Source: Aurantiacibacter atlanticus
Lineage (GTDB): Bacteria > Pseudomonadota > Alphaproteobacteria > Sphingomonadales > Sphingomonadaceae
Length of the DNA: 64,000 nt
Direction of reading: 5' to 3'
Assembly: GCF_001077815.2 (NCBI RefSeq)
Contig: NZ_CP011310.1
Coordinates: 1,488,001 to 1,552,000 of the forward strand
Shown here: piece after piece, positions 26,148 to 34,833 of the stretch
How the letters are laid out: each line of letters begins with the position of its first letter
Numbering within the stretch: position 1 is the stretch's first letter
The notes under the pieces: generated by a model
What the model was told of the DNA's origin: nothing
What the model saw: only the letters and a program-made list of their open reading frames with translations
Database searches by the model: none
Translations under genes and position numbers: made by a program

Positions 26148-27470
26148 TTACTCCGCTGCTTCCTTAAGCTCTGGATCGAGGTGCCATTCGGGCGGTTCTT
26201 CCAGCCCGCGTAGGCGTTCCGATTCCTCATACATAAAATCGCGGGTCATCGGGATGGCTGCACGATTCTTAACATAGACTAGCTGCCAGTTGACCATATT
26301 GCCGTTGCGAAAGCTCTGCTCTGCGCCAGCAAGGTAAAACAGCCACATGCGATAGAAAACCTCGTCATACAATTCGACGATCTCGTCCTTGTGCATGACA
26401 GTGCGGTTATACCATTCCTCCAGCGTATGGCTGTAATGAAAGCGCATGGCTTCCACGTCCATCACTTGCCAACCAAACTTTTCACTTTGGGTGACCAGTT
26501 CAGAAAGCGCAGGAATGTATCCTCCGGGGAAGATATATTTGCGCGTCCATTTATCGGTGAAGCCCGGCCCGCCAGCGCGTCCGCAACAATGGCTGAACAT
26601 CACCCCATCGGGTTTGAGCAGGCGGTTGGTATGCGCGAAGAATTCAGGATAGTGCGGAGTGCCCACATGTTCGAGCAGGCCAACTGACGTGATCCGATCG
26701 AATTTACCGGTTACGTCGCGATAATCCATCAGCGCGAACTTCACTTTGTCCGAGACGCCAGCTTCCTTTGCACGTTCCTTGCAATAGGCGATCTGGTCCG
26801 GTGCCAGCGCAACGCCCAACACTTCGCAGCCATAGGTGCGGTGCAGATATAATGCGAGGCCGCCCCAGCCACAGCCGATATCCAGGATCCGCATATTGGG
26901 GCCGTTCTCGGGGGTAATGTTAAGCTTGGCGGCAATATGCGCCTTCTTGTCGAGCTGCGCCTTTTCCAGGCTGTCGGTCAGATTGCGGTGATAGCCCATA
27001 GTATATTGCCTGTCTTCATCGAGAAACAGCTCATATAGGCGACGGGTGAGGTTATAGGTGTGTTCGGCATTCTTGCGGGCCTTGCCCTTAAGATTGACGC
27101 TATCCGCCTTGGCAATGGCCTTTTGCATCGCCTTGCGGATCGGCCCCTTGGGCTTCAACGGCACATCGCCATGTACCTTGGTATTTTCCGTAACATAAAG
27201 CAGCATGTCGCGGATATCGTGCGGTTCTTCCACGACAATCCAGCCCCACATGAAAGCCTCGCCCGCACCATATTGCGGATAGCGCGCGATATGGTTGGCT
27301 GCCTTGGCATTGGTCAGCCGGATTTTCATCGGGCCCTTGTCCATCCCATGCACCGCATCGTCCGCGCCGGGGCCGTATTCATAAACCTTGCCATCGTGGT
27401 CGGTGACGATGAACTTGCCGCGCTTGATCCCGGCTTTCAGAAATTTGTCGAGCAACCACATAAGGCTCAA
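26148..27470 (-). CDS. cfa: Cyclopropane-fatty-acyl-phospholipid synthase
   Basis: A 440-residue S-adenosylmethionine-dependent enzyme that converts unsaturated acyl chains of membrane phospholipids to cyclopropane rings. The N-terminal SCP2-like lipid-binding part (residues about 1-140) is followed by the methyltransferase domain with motif I ILDIGCGWGGLALYL near residue 195 and TSVGLLEHVGTPHYPEFF. The C-terminal HTLEEWYNR and RMWLFYLAGAEQSFRNG are family signatures. Single gene, divergent from the DUF1801 gene with 79 bases between starts, which must hold both promoters. Confidence 0.95.
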   Translation of the reverse strand: MSLMWLLDKFLKAGIKRGKFIVTDHDGKVYEYGPGADDAVHGMDKGPMKIRLTNAKAANHIARYPQYGAGEAFMWGWIVVEEPHDIRDMLLYVTENTKVHGDVPLKPKGPIRKAMQKAIAKADSVNLKGKARKNAEHTYNLTRRLYELFLDEDRQYTMGYHRNLTDSLEKAQLDKKAHIAAKLNITPENGPNMRILDIGCGWGGLALYLHRTYGCEVLGVALAPDQIAYCKERAKEAGVSDKVKFALMDYRDVTGKFDRITSVGLLEHVGTPHYPEFFAHTNRLLKPDGVMFSHCCGRAGGPGFTDKWTRKYIFPGGYIPALSELVTQSEKFGWQVMDVEAMRFHYSHTLEEWYNRTVMHKDEIVELYDEVFYRMWLFYLAGAEQSFRNGNMVNWQLVYVKNRAAIPMTRDFMYEESERLRGLEEPPEWHLDPELKEAAE

Positions 27471-27549
27471 TCCCCTAAATTTTCATGATTCTGCCACGCG
27501 GTTTGCGGACCGTTTGCCGTGAAGTCAATCAAGGGGTAAACTTGCCCTC

Positions 27550-27990
27550 ATGAGTGAGAACAAGACCAAGCCCACCACACAGACCGTTGAGGCGTTCATC
27601 GACGCTGGTGACCATAGCGGCAAGCGTGAAGATGCAAGGGTCCTCAATGCGATGTTCTGCCGGGTAACAGGTGAGCCGCCCGTCATGTGGGGGCCGAGTA
27701 TGATTGGCTACGGCAGCTATCACTACAAATATGATAGTGGACGCGAAGGTGATTTCTTGCGGGCCGGGTTCAGCCCACGCAAGACCAGACTTTCGCTCTA
27801 TCTGATGGGTGAATATTGCGACGATGTCACGTCCAAGAAGAACGAGGAAATTCTGTCACGCCTCGGCAAGTATTCGCAAGAGAAAAGCTGCCTTTACATC
27901 AACAAGCTGGCCGATGTTGACCTGGAGGCGCTGGAGCTGCTGATATCGGTCAACTGGGCTGCGATGAACGCGCTTTACCCGCCTGAATGA
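27550..27990 (+). CDS. DUF1801 (YdhG-like) protein
   Basis: A 146-residue cytoplasmic protein of the YdhG/DUF1801 family: the MWGPSMIGYGSYHYKYDSGREGDF segment and the LSLYLMGEYC strand are characteristic. The fold is known from structures (frataxin-like), but no function is established. Single gene divergent from cfa and converging on the molybdopterin oxidoreductase operon, with 13 bases between stops. Confidence 0.85.
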   Translation: MSENKTKPTTQTVEAFIDAGDHSGKREDARVLNAMFCRVTGEPPVMWGPSMIGYGSYHYKYDSGREGDFLRAGFSPRKTRLSLYLMGEYCDDVTSKKNEEILSRLGKYSQEKSCLYINKLADVDLEALELLISVNWAAMNALYPPE

Positions 27991-28003
27991 CCTTTCAGGC
28001 GGA

Positions 28004-28771
28004 TCAGATGCCCGCATACCATTGATAACCAGCAACATCCTCCCAATAACCGCCGTGCCCGCCATTGATATCATCCAAAGAGGCGACGGCTTCAACACCG
28101 GTCAGATATTTGGCGTGTTTATATCCTAACTGCCGTTCGAGACGCAGCCTGAGAGGGGCCCCATTGAGGACAGGCAGGGGTTCACCATTCAGTTGATGCG
28201 CGATGATTGTTTGCGGATGCGCCGCATCATCGAGATCGCAGCTTTCGTAATAGTCGACGCGAGTGCTGTCTTCCGATTGGCCGCGCATGAAGTAATCTGC
28301 GCAACGAAAGACAATGAAATTCGCCTCGCTCTGCAATCCTGCCAGATCGAGAATCGACGAAAGCTGCGGTCCGGTCCATTCGCCAATTGCGCTCCAGCCT
28401 TCGACGCAATCGTGCCGCGTAATCTGCGTACGCTGGGGCAGGGCACGGATGTCGCTGAGAGACAGATCCAGCGGATTATCCACCAATCCGCTTACTGAAA
28501 GCCGCCAGTTGGCAAAGTTCTCGGCCTCGGCAGCGCGATAGGCCGGAGTATCCACGGTTCGATTGCCATTGCCGCGAAAAAAGGGGGAAATATCGGCACG
28601 GCTATATTCGGGTGCCATCGTTATCCGACCGCCGCCTAAAGCACGATGAAGGCCGCGGTGCCAGCTTTCTGCGGTGTCGGCCAGTGTGTCGAACCATTGG
28701 GTCTCGCCAATTTTCGAACATCCGGCGAGAAGACTCGCCCCTGCTGCCACAAGAAAATTGCGCCGTTTCAT
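28004..28771 (-). CDS. Periplasmic molybdopterin-dependent oxidoreductase (sulfite-oxidase fold)
   Basis: A 255-residue protein with a twin-arginine motif and lipobox together (MKRRNFLVAAGASLLAGC, Cys18), so it is probably exported folded with its cofactor and lipid-anchored. The oxidoreductase_molyb domain is clear: WRLSVSGLVDNPLDLSLSDI, then RHDCVEGWSAIGEWTG, whose Cys is the expected molybdenum ligand, and GAPLRLRLERQLGYKHAKYLTGVE. MsrP, which repairs oxidised methionine, is a relative, but the substrate here is unknown. The gene start overlaps the cytochrome b gene stop by four bases; that protein is the likely electron donor or acceptor. Confidence 0.9.
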   Translation of the reverse strand: MKRRNFLVAAGASLLAGCSKIGETQWFDTLADTAESWHRGLHRALGGGRITMAPEYSRADISPFFRGNGNRTVDTPAYRAAEAENFANWRLSVSGLVDNPLDLSLSDIRALPQRTQITRHDCVEGWSAIGEWTGPQLSSILDLAGLQSEANFIVFRCADYFMRGQSEDSTRVDYYESCDLDDAAHPQTIIAHQLNGEPLPVLNGAPLRLRLERQLGYKHAKYLTGVEAVASLDDINGGHGGYWEDVAGYQWYAGI

Positions 28772-29466
28772 GGGGTCTTCCCACCGGTTATCATATCACG
28801 GATCTGACGGACCGGCCCTGCCAGCACGACCAGCGCAATATGGACGATGAAAAAACCGAACAATCCCCAGGCCATGATAAAATGTATCGACCGTGCGCTC
28901 TGCCGCCCGCCGAAAAGATCTGTCATCCAGGGCCACGCCGCTTCCATGCCCGGGCTCATCACCATCCCGGTGAAGATCATCGATGGCAGCATGACGAACA
29001 ATACAGACGCATAGGCAATCTTTTGCAGGATATTGTATTTGCCATCGCCATGTTCAAAATTCAGCCGAAGATGTTGTCTGATGTCCTCGGTGATGCTGGA
29101 CAGCCGCCATTCACGCGCCCTGGCAAAAAGATTGCGAAACATATGGCCATTGATCAGTGCGGCAATCAAAAATGTCAGCAATCCGAACCCCAGCACGAGC
29201 GAGAAGATGATATGCCAGTCACGCGCGCCAGATAAGCTGTAATAATTCGGGATTGTGGCCCAGCCGGGAAAACGCGGCACGACCAGCCATGCCTGGTCCG
29301 GAGAAAACCCCCAATCGCCCCAATAGAGTCGGCGATGGGCGTTGGAAATATTCAGCCCGCTCATGAACAGGATGATGACGCTGGCAGCGTTGATCCAGTG
29401 CCAGATGCGGGTGGACAAGGCGTGGCGCCTTCTTCCGCGCGGCGCGGATTTACGTGAAGCGATCAC
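28768..29466 (-). CDS. Membrane cytochrome b (partner of the molybdopterin oxidoreductase)
   Basis: A 232-residue di-haem cytochrome b561/Ni-Fe-hydrogenase-type subunit with four main membrane segments. Candidate haem ligands are visible as His residues in LSTRIWHWINAASVIILF, GARDWHIIFSLVLG and MAWGLFGFFIVHIALV. It should pass electrons between the quinone pool and the periplasmic molybdoenzyme, the role MsrQ has for MsrP, though MsrQ is a different family. It overlaps both neighbours by four bases, making a tight three-gene unit with the SDR gene upstream. Confidence 0.88.
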   Translation of the reverse strand: MIASRKSAPRGRRRHALSTRIWHWINAASVIILFMSGLNISNAHRRLYWGDWGFSPDQAWLVVPRFPGWATIPNYYSLSGARDWHIIFSLVLGFGLLTFLIAALINGHMFRNLFARAREWRLSSITEDIRQHLRLNFEHGDGKYNILQKIAYASVLFVMLPSMIFTGMVMSPGMEAAWPWMTDLFGGRQSARSIHFIMAWGLFGFFIVHIALVVLAGPVRQIRDMITGGKTP

Positions 29467-30224
29467 GCCTCGCTTCCCTTTCTTTCGATAAAGATCACAT
29501 CACGCGTCTGGTCGAGCAGGTGCTGTCCTGAATCGACGTGTATATTCTGCCCTGATGCCAGCGGCCCCTCGGCAAGAAACAGCGCTGCATCAGCAACTTC
29601 GGCAACGCCGGTGCGACGTTGCAGCAGGTTCAACGTGTGTGAGCGATCAGCTTCCTGCGCGGATTGATCATGGCTGGGCAGGATCGCACCGGGAGACAGC
29701 GTGTGAACGCGATCATTTCCCTTCACGGCCATAGCCAGCATGCGTGCCGCAATATCCGCGGCTGATTTGCTCATAGTATAGCTGAAAAAGTCGGGGTTGA
29801 GATTAGCCAGTTTCTGATCGGTCACCTGTATCACGCAGCGCCCGGCGTTGCTCTTCGCACTGGCGAGATAGGTTTGGGCCATCAGGGCTGGCGATGCGGC
29901 ATTGATCGTCATGGATCGTGCATTCGTCATTGGATCAAGACGGGTTACTTCGTCAGCCTTGAACATTGATGCGCAATTGACGAGGCATCGCCAGTCGCCA
30001 AGCTTATCGGCTAGATTTCGTACCATGTCCTCGCCGGCAAGCGGATCGGACAAATCGCATTGCACAGCCTGTGCGCTCGGCAGCGCCGCGGCGAGAGCTT
30101 CTGCAGAGTCACTAGACCGATTGTAATGCACAATCACATGCCAGCCTGCCTCTGCAAACCGCTCACATATCCCTCGGCCAAGCCGTTTTGCACCGCCTGT
30201 GACGAGAACGCTTGGAAGGGTCAC
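29463..30224 (-). CDS. SDR-family reductase, FolM/pteridine-reductase-like
   Basis: A 253-residue short-chain dehydrogenase. The cofactor motif VTGGAKRLGRGI (residues about 7-18) and HYNRSS, with Arg after the second strand, suggest NADPH. The catalytic pair is YTMSK; the usual catalytic Ser position reads VIQVTDQ, as in FolM-type dihydromonapterin/dihydrofolate reductases and pteridine reductases. It is the first gene of the overlapping unit with cytochrome b and the molybdopterin oxidoreductase. A pterin link between them is attractive but unproven. Confidence 0.85.
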   Translation of the reverse strand: MTLPSVLVTGGAKRLGRGICERFAEAGWHVIVHYNRSSDSAEALAAALPSAQAVQCDLSDPLAGEDMVRNLADKLGDWRCLVNCASMFKADEVTRLDPMTNARSMTINAASPALMAQTYLASAKSNAGRCVIQVTDQKLANLNPDFFSYTMSKSAADIAARMLAMAVKGNDRVHTLSPGAILPSHDQSAQEADRSHTLNLLQRRTGVAEVADAALFLAEGPLASGQNIHVDSGQHLLDQTRDVIFIERKGSEA

Positions 30225-30310
30225 GGCGATATCCGGCTTGTCGGGCGAAAATGAAAGCTCATGATCTCAACGATAGGCGGATGCGGCGTCTCCGCAAGCC
30301 TGCCGCAGCG

Positions 30311-32377
30311 CTATTCGCTATCGGGGACCTTGGCGCGAAGTTCTTCCAGCCAGACCGTGGCGACCGCATCGCTCGGCGCGCGCCAGTCACCGCGCGGAGA
30401 CAGGGCGCCGCCCGCGCTTACCTTTGGTCCATTGGGCATCGCACTGCGCTTGAATTGGCTGAATTCGAAGAACCGCAACACGAATTTTTCCAGCCATTTG
30501 CGAATGGTGGGCAGGTCATAGGCATTCTTTGCGGCTTCGGGGAAATCATGCGGCCACATGCCCCCCTGCGCATCCTTCCATGCATGCCAGCACAAAAATG
30601 CGACATGGCTTGGCTGTTGTCCCCACCTCAAGACGTGGTGGAGAAAGAAATCATTGAGTTCATAAGGGCCAATGATGCTCTCGGTGCTCTGGATTGAGCC
30701 ATCCTTGCCTGCCGGGACAAGTTCGGGACTAATCTCTGTGCCAAGCACTGCATCAAGCGCTTTATCGACGGCCGGATCGAATTGTTCTGTCCGCATCGTC
30801 CATCGGATCAGATACTGGATCAGCGTCTTTGGCACACCGGCATTCACCGCGTAATGGCTCATCTGGTCGCCCACGCCATATGTGCACCAGCCCAGTGCCA
30901 TTTCACTCAAGTCGCCTGTGCCGATGACAAACCCCTTGTGATGGTTGGCCAAGCGGAAAAGGTAATCCGTGCGCAAGCCTGCCTGCACATTTTCGAAGGT
31001 GACATCATGGACCGGTTCACCATCGGCAAAAGGATGATCCATGTCCGAAAGCATCTGCCGTGCAGCTGGCTTGATGTCGATTTCATCAGCGGTGACGCCA
31101 AAAGCTTCCATGAGCTTCCATGCACTGGATCTGGTTTCATCGGAGGTCGCAAAGCCAGGCATTGTATAGGCGTGGATGGTAGTGCGTGGGAGGCCCAGCT
31201 TGTCGCAAGCCTTGGCCGCGACGATCAGAGCGTGGGTGGAATCCAGTCCGCCTGATATTCCTATGACCAGCGCCTTGGTGCCCGTGGCCTGCATCCGCCT
31301 CATCAGCGCATCGACCTGAATATTGAACGCTTCGTAAGCGTCATGATCCAGTTTTTCGAGCCGGTTCGGCACGAAAGGGAAGCGCCGGATCGGCCGCTGC
31401 AAGCCGATATCGCCCTGTTTCCGGGCATGGTCGAAGCTGATGGTTCGAAAACTGTCTTCGGGACGTCCGGCGTCCTCGGCAGCATCATTAAACGTACCCA
31501 TGCGCATGCGATCATTAAGGATGCGGCGCGTGTCTATATCGGTGACGCACAATTCAGGCTCCAGCTCGAACCGCACGCTTTCGATCATCAGGTCGCCAAG
31601 TTCATAGATCATACCTTGGCCATCCCACGAAAGATCCGTGGTGCTCTCACCAAAGCCGCTGGCAGAATAGGCATAGGCACACACAAGCCTGCTGGAACTG
31701 GCGCGTGAAAGCAGATGCCGTTCATCGGACTTTCCGATGGTTATATTGCTGGCGGAAAGATTGAGCAGTATTGTCGCACCTGCCAGTGCGGCGAGAGTGC
31801 CGGGCGGATTGGGGCTCCAGAAATCTTCGCAGATCTCGATGCCGAATGTGAAGCCGGGGAACTTGCTATCGGAAAAGATGAGATCGGTGCCGAAAGGCAC
31901 TTCCTCACCATTCACAGGTAACCATAGATTTTGGCAATTATTGCCACGGGCGAACCAGCGTTTTTCGTAAAATTCCCGATAATTGGGGAGAAAGCTCTTG
32001 GGAACTGCGCCCAAAATCTCGCCACGGGCGATGACTATGGCGCAATTATAGATGCGACCGTTGCGGCGCAGTGGTGCGCCGATAACTAGCACGGGTGTCA
32101 GCGCCTCGCTCTTCGCGCGGATCACCTCGATCCCGTCTTCCACTGCATCGAGCAATGCCGCCTGTATGTGAAGATCGTCCAGCGCGTAGGAGGAGAGGCA
32201 CATTTCAGGATATAGCAGCAGATCAACATGTTGCTGATGCGCCATTTCGGCCTGCTCAATGATGCCTTGGGTGTTGTAGCTGACATCGGCTGTGCGGCAT
32301 TTGGGCGTACTGGTAGCCACCCGCACAAAGCCGTGGGTGTGCATGTCGAAGAAAGGGTGATCGTGCGTGTTCATCAT
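30311..32377 (-). CDS. nadE: NAD+ synthase, glutamine-dependent
   Basis: A 688-residue two-domain enzyme making NAD from nicotinate adenine dinucleotide, ATP and glutamine, the last step of NAD synthesis. The N-terminal glutaminase is a nitrilase-fold domain with the triad Glu58 (LLYPEMC), Lys127 (VPKSFLPNY) and Cys183 (GIEICEDFW). The C-terminal NAD synthase domain has the PP-loop VIGISGGLDSTHAL near residue 380 and GTGDLSEMALGWCTYG. Length is in the range of the long glutamine-dependent form. Single gene on the minus strand. Confidence 0.96.
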   Translation of the reverse strand: MMNTHDHPFFDMHTHGFVRVATSTPKCRTADVSYNTQGIIEQAEMAHQQHVDLLLYPEMCLSSYALDDLHIQAALLDAVEDGIEVIRAKSEALTPVLVIGAPLRRNGRIYNCAIVIARGEILGAVPKSFLPNYREFYEKRWFARGNNCQNLWLPVNGEEVPFGTDLIFSDSKFPGFTFGIEICEDFWSPNPPGTLAALAGATILLNLSASNITIGKSDERHLLSRASSSRLVCAYAYSASGFGESTTDLSWDGQGMIYELGDLMIESVRFELEPELCVTDIDTRRILNDRMRMGTFNDAAEDAGRPEDSFRTISFDHARKQGDIGLQRPIRRFPFVPNRLEKLDHDAYEAFNIQVDALMRRMQATGTKALVIGISGGLDSTHALIVAAKACDKLGLPRTTIHAYTMPGFATSDETRSSAWKLMEAFGVTADEIDIKPAARQMLSDMDHPFADGEPVHDVTFENVQAGLRTDYLFRLANHHKGFVIGTGDLSEMALGWCTYGVGDQMSHYAVNAGVPKTLIQYLIRWTMRTEQFDPAVDKALDAVLGTEISPELVPAGKDGSIQSTESIIGPYELNDFFLHHVLRWGQQPSHVAFLCWHAWKDAQGGMWPHDFPEAAKNAYDLPTIRKWLEKFVLRFFEFSQFKRSAMPNGPKVSAGGALSPRGDWRAPSDAVATVWLEELRAKVPDSE

Positions 32378-32451
32378 CAGCGCCCATAGCGCACAATTAC
32401 GAGCGATGGGAAAAATCCTGCGGCCTTTGAAAGCCGAAATGATTTATCCCT

Positions 32452-32500
32452 CCCTAAAAGCCAGACGCCGCCGCTCCTCTTGCAAGGAACGGCGGCGTCT
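32452..32500 (-). terminator. Terminator after the glycine-zipper gene
   Basis: On the minus strand an 11-bp GC stem AGACGCCGCCG/CGGCGGCGTCT, extended by TTCC/GGAG, is followed by GGCTTTTA. It begins 22 bases after the stop of the gene at 32522. Confidence 0.8.
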
Positions 32501-32521
32501 ACAGGCAGTCAGATGTCTAGG

Positions 32522-32983
32522 TTATCGGCAGCGGGCATTGCCACGGTCAACTTCGCGTCCCAGCAGACCACCAAGCGCGGCGCCAAGAACGGTGCCGACT
32601 GTGCGATCACCACGTGAATCGACTTCACGACCGATCAATGCACCACCAGCGGCACCGATGATCAGACCCGTCGTGCCATTGCCACGTTCGCAGTGGTAAC
32701 GGCCGTCTCGGCCACGCCACACACGATCGCCACGGCGAACCTGGCGCGGTTCATAATAGCGGCCATGATCGTCATATTCACGATGGCGCGCTCGACGATG
32801 GTTGCGACTCCGACGGTCTTGGCGGCGATCATAACGATCATGGCGATCATAACGATCACCACGGTCATTTTCGTAATAGCCATTGGCAGGTGCCCAGGAT
32901 GGGGGCCCACCGTCCGCCATTGCAGGCGCAGCGGGCAAGGCCAACGTGGTGGCAGCGGCGATTGCAAGTAGTGTCTTATTCAT
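32522..32983 (-). CDS. Exported glycine-zipper 2TM domain protein
   Basis: A 153-residue protein with a signal peptide ending PAAPAMADGG. The middle (about residues 35-75) is extremely rich in Arg, Asp, Tyr and His with RYDRHDRYDRRQDRR repeats, and contains an RcnB-like RRGDRVWRGRDGRYHC. The C-terminus is a glycine zipper (GLIIGAAGGALIGREVD, then GTVLGAALGGLLGREVD), the membrane-inserting motif of the 17-kDa surface-antigen/SlyB group. It is probably periplasmic or attached to the outer membrane; role unknown, sometimes linked to envelope stress. Two Cys residues flank the zipper. Confidence 0.82.
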   Translation of the reverse strand: MNKTLLAIAAATTLALPAAPAMADGGPPSWAPANGYYENDRGDRYDRHDRYDRRQDRRSRNHRRARHREYDDHGRYYEPRQVRRGDRVWRGRDGRYHCERGNGTTGLIIGAAGGALIGREVDSRGDRTVGTVLGAALGGLLGREVDRGNARCR

Positions 32984-33167
32984 GATGACTTCCTTTCATC
33001 GATTCGGCATCGCTCTCTTAGCCGGACGAGATGCTTATCGTTCAGTTAAGTCAAACCTCAGATGAACAGAACGTTGGAATTCCCGTTAAGAGATAAAGCG
33101 AATGGTTTCGACGATAAGGCGTGGGAAAATGCTGTCGAAATCACGTCCTGACACATGCGAAGATATC

Positions 33168-33206
33168 GGAAATGAAGGATGGGAGTTTCCCCCTTCCTTC
33201 ATTTCC
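33168..33206 (-). other. Long perfect stem-loop after rlmN
   Basis: A 12-bp perfect stem GGAAATGAAGGA/TCCTTCATTTCC enclosing a second small stem GGGA-GTTT-CCC, 11 bases after the rlmN stop. There is no T-run on the minus strand, so it may protect the mRNA end or be an atypical terminator. Confidence 0.55.
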
Positions 33207-33216
33207 ATAGCCAAAA

Positions 33217-34458
33217 TCAGCTCGCGCTGGCTGCTTCTGCCACTTCGCGATCCAGTAGGGCACGAGTCTTCTTTTCGGCAGCCGTTTTCAGCTGACCGCA
33301 GGCAGCATCAATATCACGGCCACGCGGGGTGCGGACAGGAGCAGAGATGCCGCCTTCAAAAACGATGTCGGAAAAACGCTTGATGCGTTCAGGCGTCGAA
33401 CATTCATAGTTCGAGCCCGGCCAAGGATTGAAAGGTATCAGATTGACCTTGGCGGGAAGTTTGTAATGGCGCAGTAGACGAACCAGTTCGTGGGCGTCCG
33501 CGTCACTGTCATTCTTATCCTTGAGCATCACATATTCGAAGGTAATGCGCCGAGCATTGGACGCGCCCGGATAATCGGCGCAGGCCTGCAAGAGCTCATC
33601 TATCCCGAACTTGCGATTGATTGGAACGATTTCGTCACGGACATTCTTTGTCACAGCGTGAAGTGAAACGGCAAGATTGACGCCAATTTCTTCGCCGCAG
33701 CGCGCCATGGCAGGCACAACGCCGCTGGTGGAAAGGGTGATGCGGCGCTTCGAAAGGGCCAGTCCGCCGCCATCCATCACCAGCTTTAAGGCATCACGAA
33801 CATTGTCGAAATTGTACAAGGGTTCACCCATGCCCATCATCACGATATTGGTGAGCAAGCGGCCATCAGCGGTATATTCCGCCTCGTCTTCCACTTCGGA
33901 AATATCCATGCGGCCCTTGGGCCATTCGCCCAATGCGTCGCGCGCAAGCATCACCTGTCCGACGATTTCACCCGGCGTGAGATTGCGCACCAGTCGCATG
34001 GTGCCGGTATGGCAGAAGGTGCAATTGAGCGTGCAGCCAATTTGGCTGGAGACACAGAGCGTCCCGCGATCGGCATCAGGAATAAACACCATCTCGAAAT
34101 CGTGACCGTCGGCAGTACGCAGCAACCATTTGCGCGTTCCGTCAGTGGAATGTTGTGCCTCAACAATTTCGGGGCGGCCGATGACGAAACGTTGCGTAAG
34201 CCACGGGCGCATGGTCTTGGCGATGTCAGTCATCGCTTCAAACTCGATCACGCCGCGGTGATAAAGCCAGTGAAACACCTGCTTGGCCCGTAACTTGGCC
34301 TGCTTCGTGTCGAGACCTGCGTCCGCAAACAATTCGGCAATGCGTGCCTTTGGCAATCCGATGAGGTCCACGCGTCCATCATCACGCGGTGTGATATCAC
34401 GCGCGACGGGAACCGGATCAACTTGTCCGGGAATGGTCATAAGTGTCGTATCGGTCAT
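33217..34458 (-). CDS. rlmN: Dual-specificity RNA methyltransferase RlmN
   Basis: A 413-residue radical-SAM enzyme that methylates C2 of A2503 in 23S rRNA and A37 in some tRNAs. The [4Fe-4S]-binding CxxxCxxC is Cys142, Cys146, Cys149 ([13 protein letters not shown]), with [15 protein letters not shown] following and the catalytic second Cys near the C-terminus (AACGQL). The start at 34458 ([12 protein letters not shown]) has GAGG five bases upstream; a longer in-frame start at 34680 adds 74 unlike residues and is rejected. Confidence 0.96.
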   Translation of the reverse strand: MTDTTLMTIPGQVDPVPVARDITPRDDGRVDLIGLPKARIAELFADAGLDTKQAKLRAKQVFHWLYHRGVIEFEAMTDIAKTMRPWLTQRFVIGRPEIVEAQHSTDGTRKWLLRTADGHDFEMVFIPDADRGTLCVSSQIGCTLNCTFCHTGTMRLVRNLTPGEIVGQVMLARDALGEWPKGRMDISEVEDEAEYTADGRLLTNIVMMGMGEPLYNFDNVRDALKLVMDGGGLALSKRRITLSTSGVVPAMARCGEEIGVNLAVSLHAVTKNVRDEIVPINRKFGIDELLQACADYPGASNARRITFEYVMLKDKNDSDADAHELVRLLRHYKLPAKVNLIPFNPWPGSNYECSTPERIKRFSDIVFEGGISAPVRTPRGRDIDAACGQLKTAAEKKTRALLDREVAEAASAS

Positions 34459-34833
34459 GGGAACCTCGCATATAGGCGCGGCAGAGCGAAATGAAAAGTC
34501 GCCGTCCAACGTGCCAGGCCAGGCATCGCCCCGGCGGTTCACGCTGACTGCAAGGCCCGCATGAATGATTTTCAGGATGAACCGCCCAGATTTGTCGGAA
34601 CCACGATGAATGGCGGGGCCCATACGATAAAAACCATGCGGGCGCCGCGCGTAATGCTTGAAGGTCCAATTCGTTTCCACACCTCATCGCACAGGGCCAT
34701 CGGGTCGACGAAATAATGTGTTGCAGATACGCAACATTATTCTTGTTGTTTTATATTCATGAAACGCAAGTGTTTCTCGCGACTTATATCGATGCAGCGC
34801 ACTCATCGCGTGTGCATTCAAAATGGAGTATTT
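34459..34833. other. Divergent promoter region between rlmN and the outer-membrane protein gene
   Basis: No gene is evident in this 375-base gap. It must contain promoters for rlmN (minus) and the outer-membrane protein (plus). An imperfect inverted repeat lies at 34712-34741: AATAATG-TG-TTGC, loop AGATAC, then GCAA-CATTATT. It could be an operator or, if transcribed, a leader hairpin for the outer-membrane protein gene about 90 bases downstream. Confidence 0.5.

Noticed and set aside
25008..26213. A 401-codon plus-strand frame opposite the MATE gene
   Set aside because: Composition dominated by Arg, Gln, His and Cys, typical of a mirror frame; the MATE protein is clear on the other strand.
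22081..27520. The 14-base word CCGTTTGCCGTGAA occurring at about 22080 and 27506
   Set aside because: Two copies only, with no shared flanks; could be chance and gives no basis for calling a repeat family.
34459..34680. 74-residue N-terminal extension of RlmN
   Set aside because: The extension lacks similarity to RlmN, and a good ribosome-binding site precedes the internal start at 34458.
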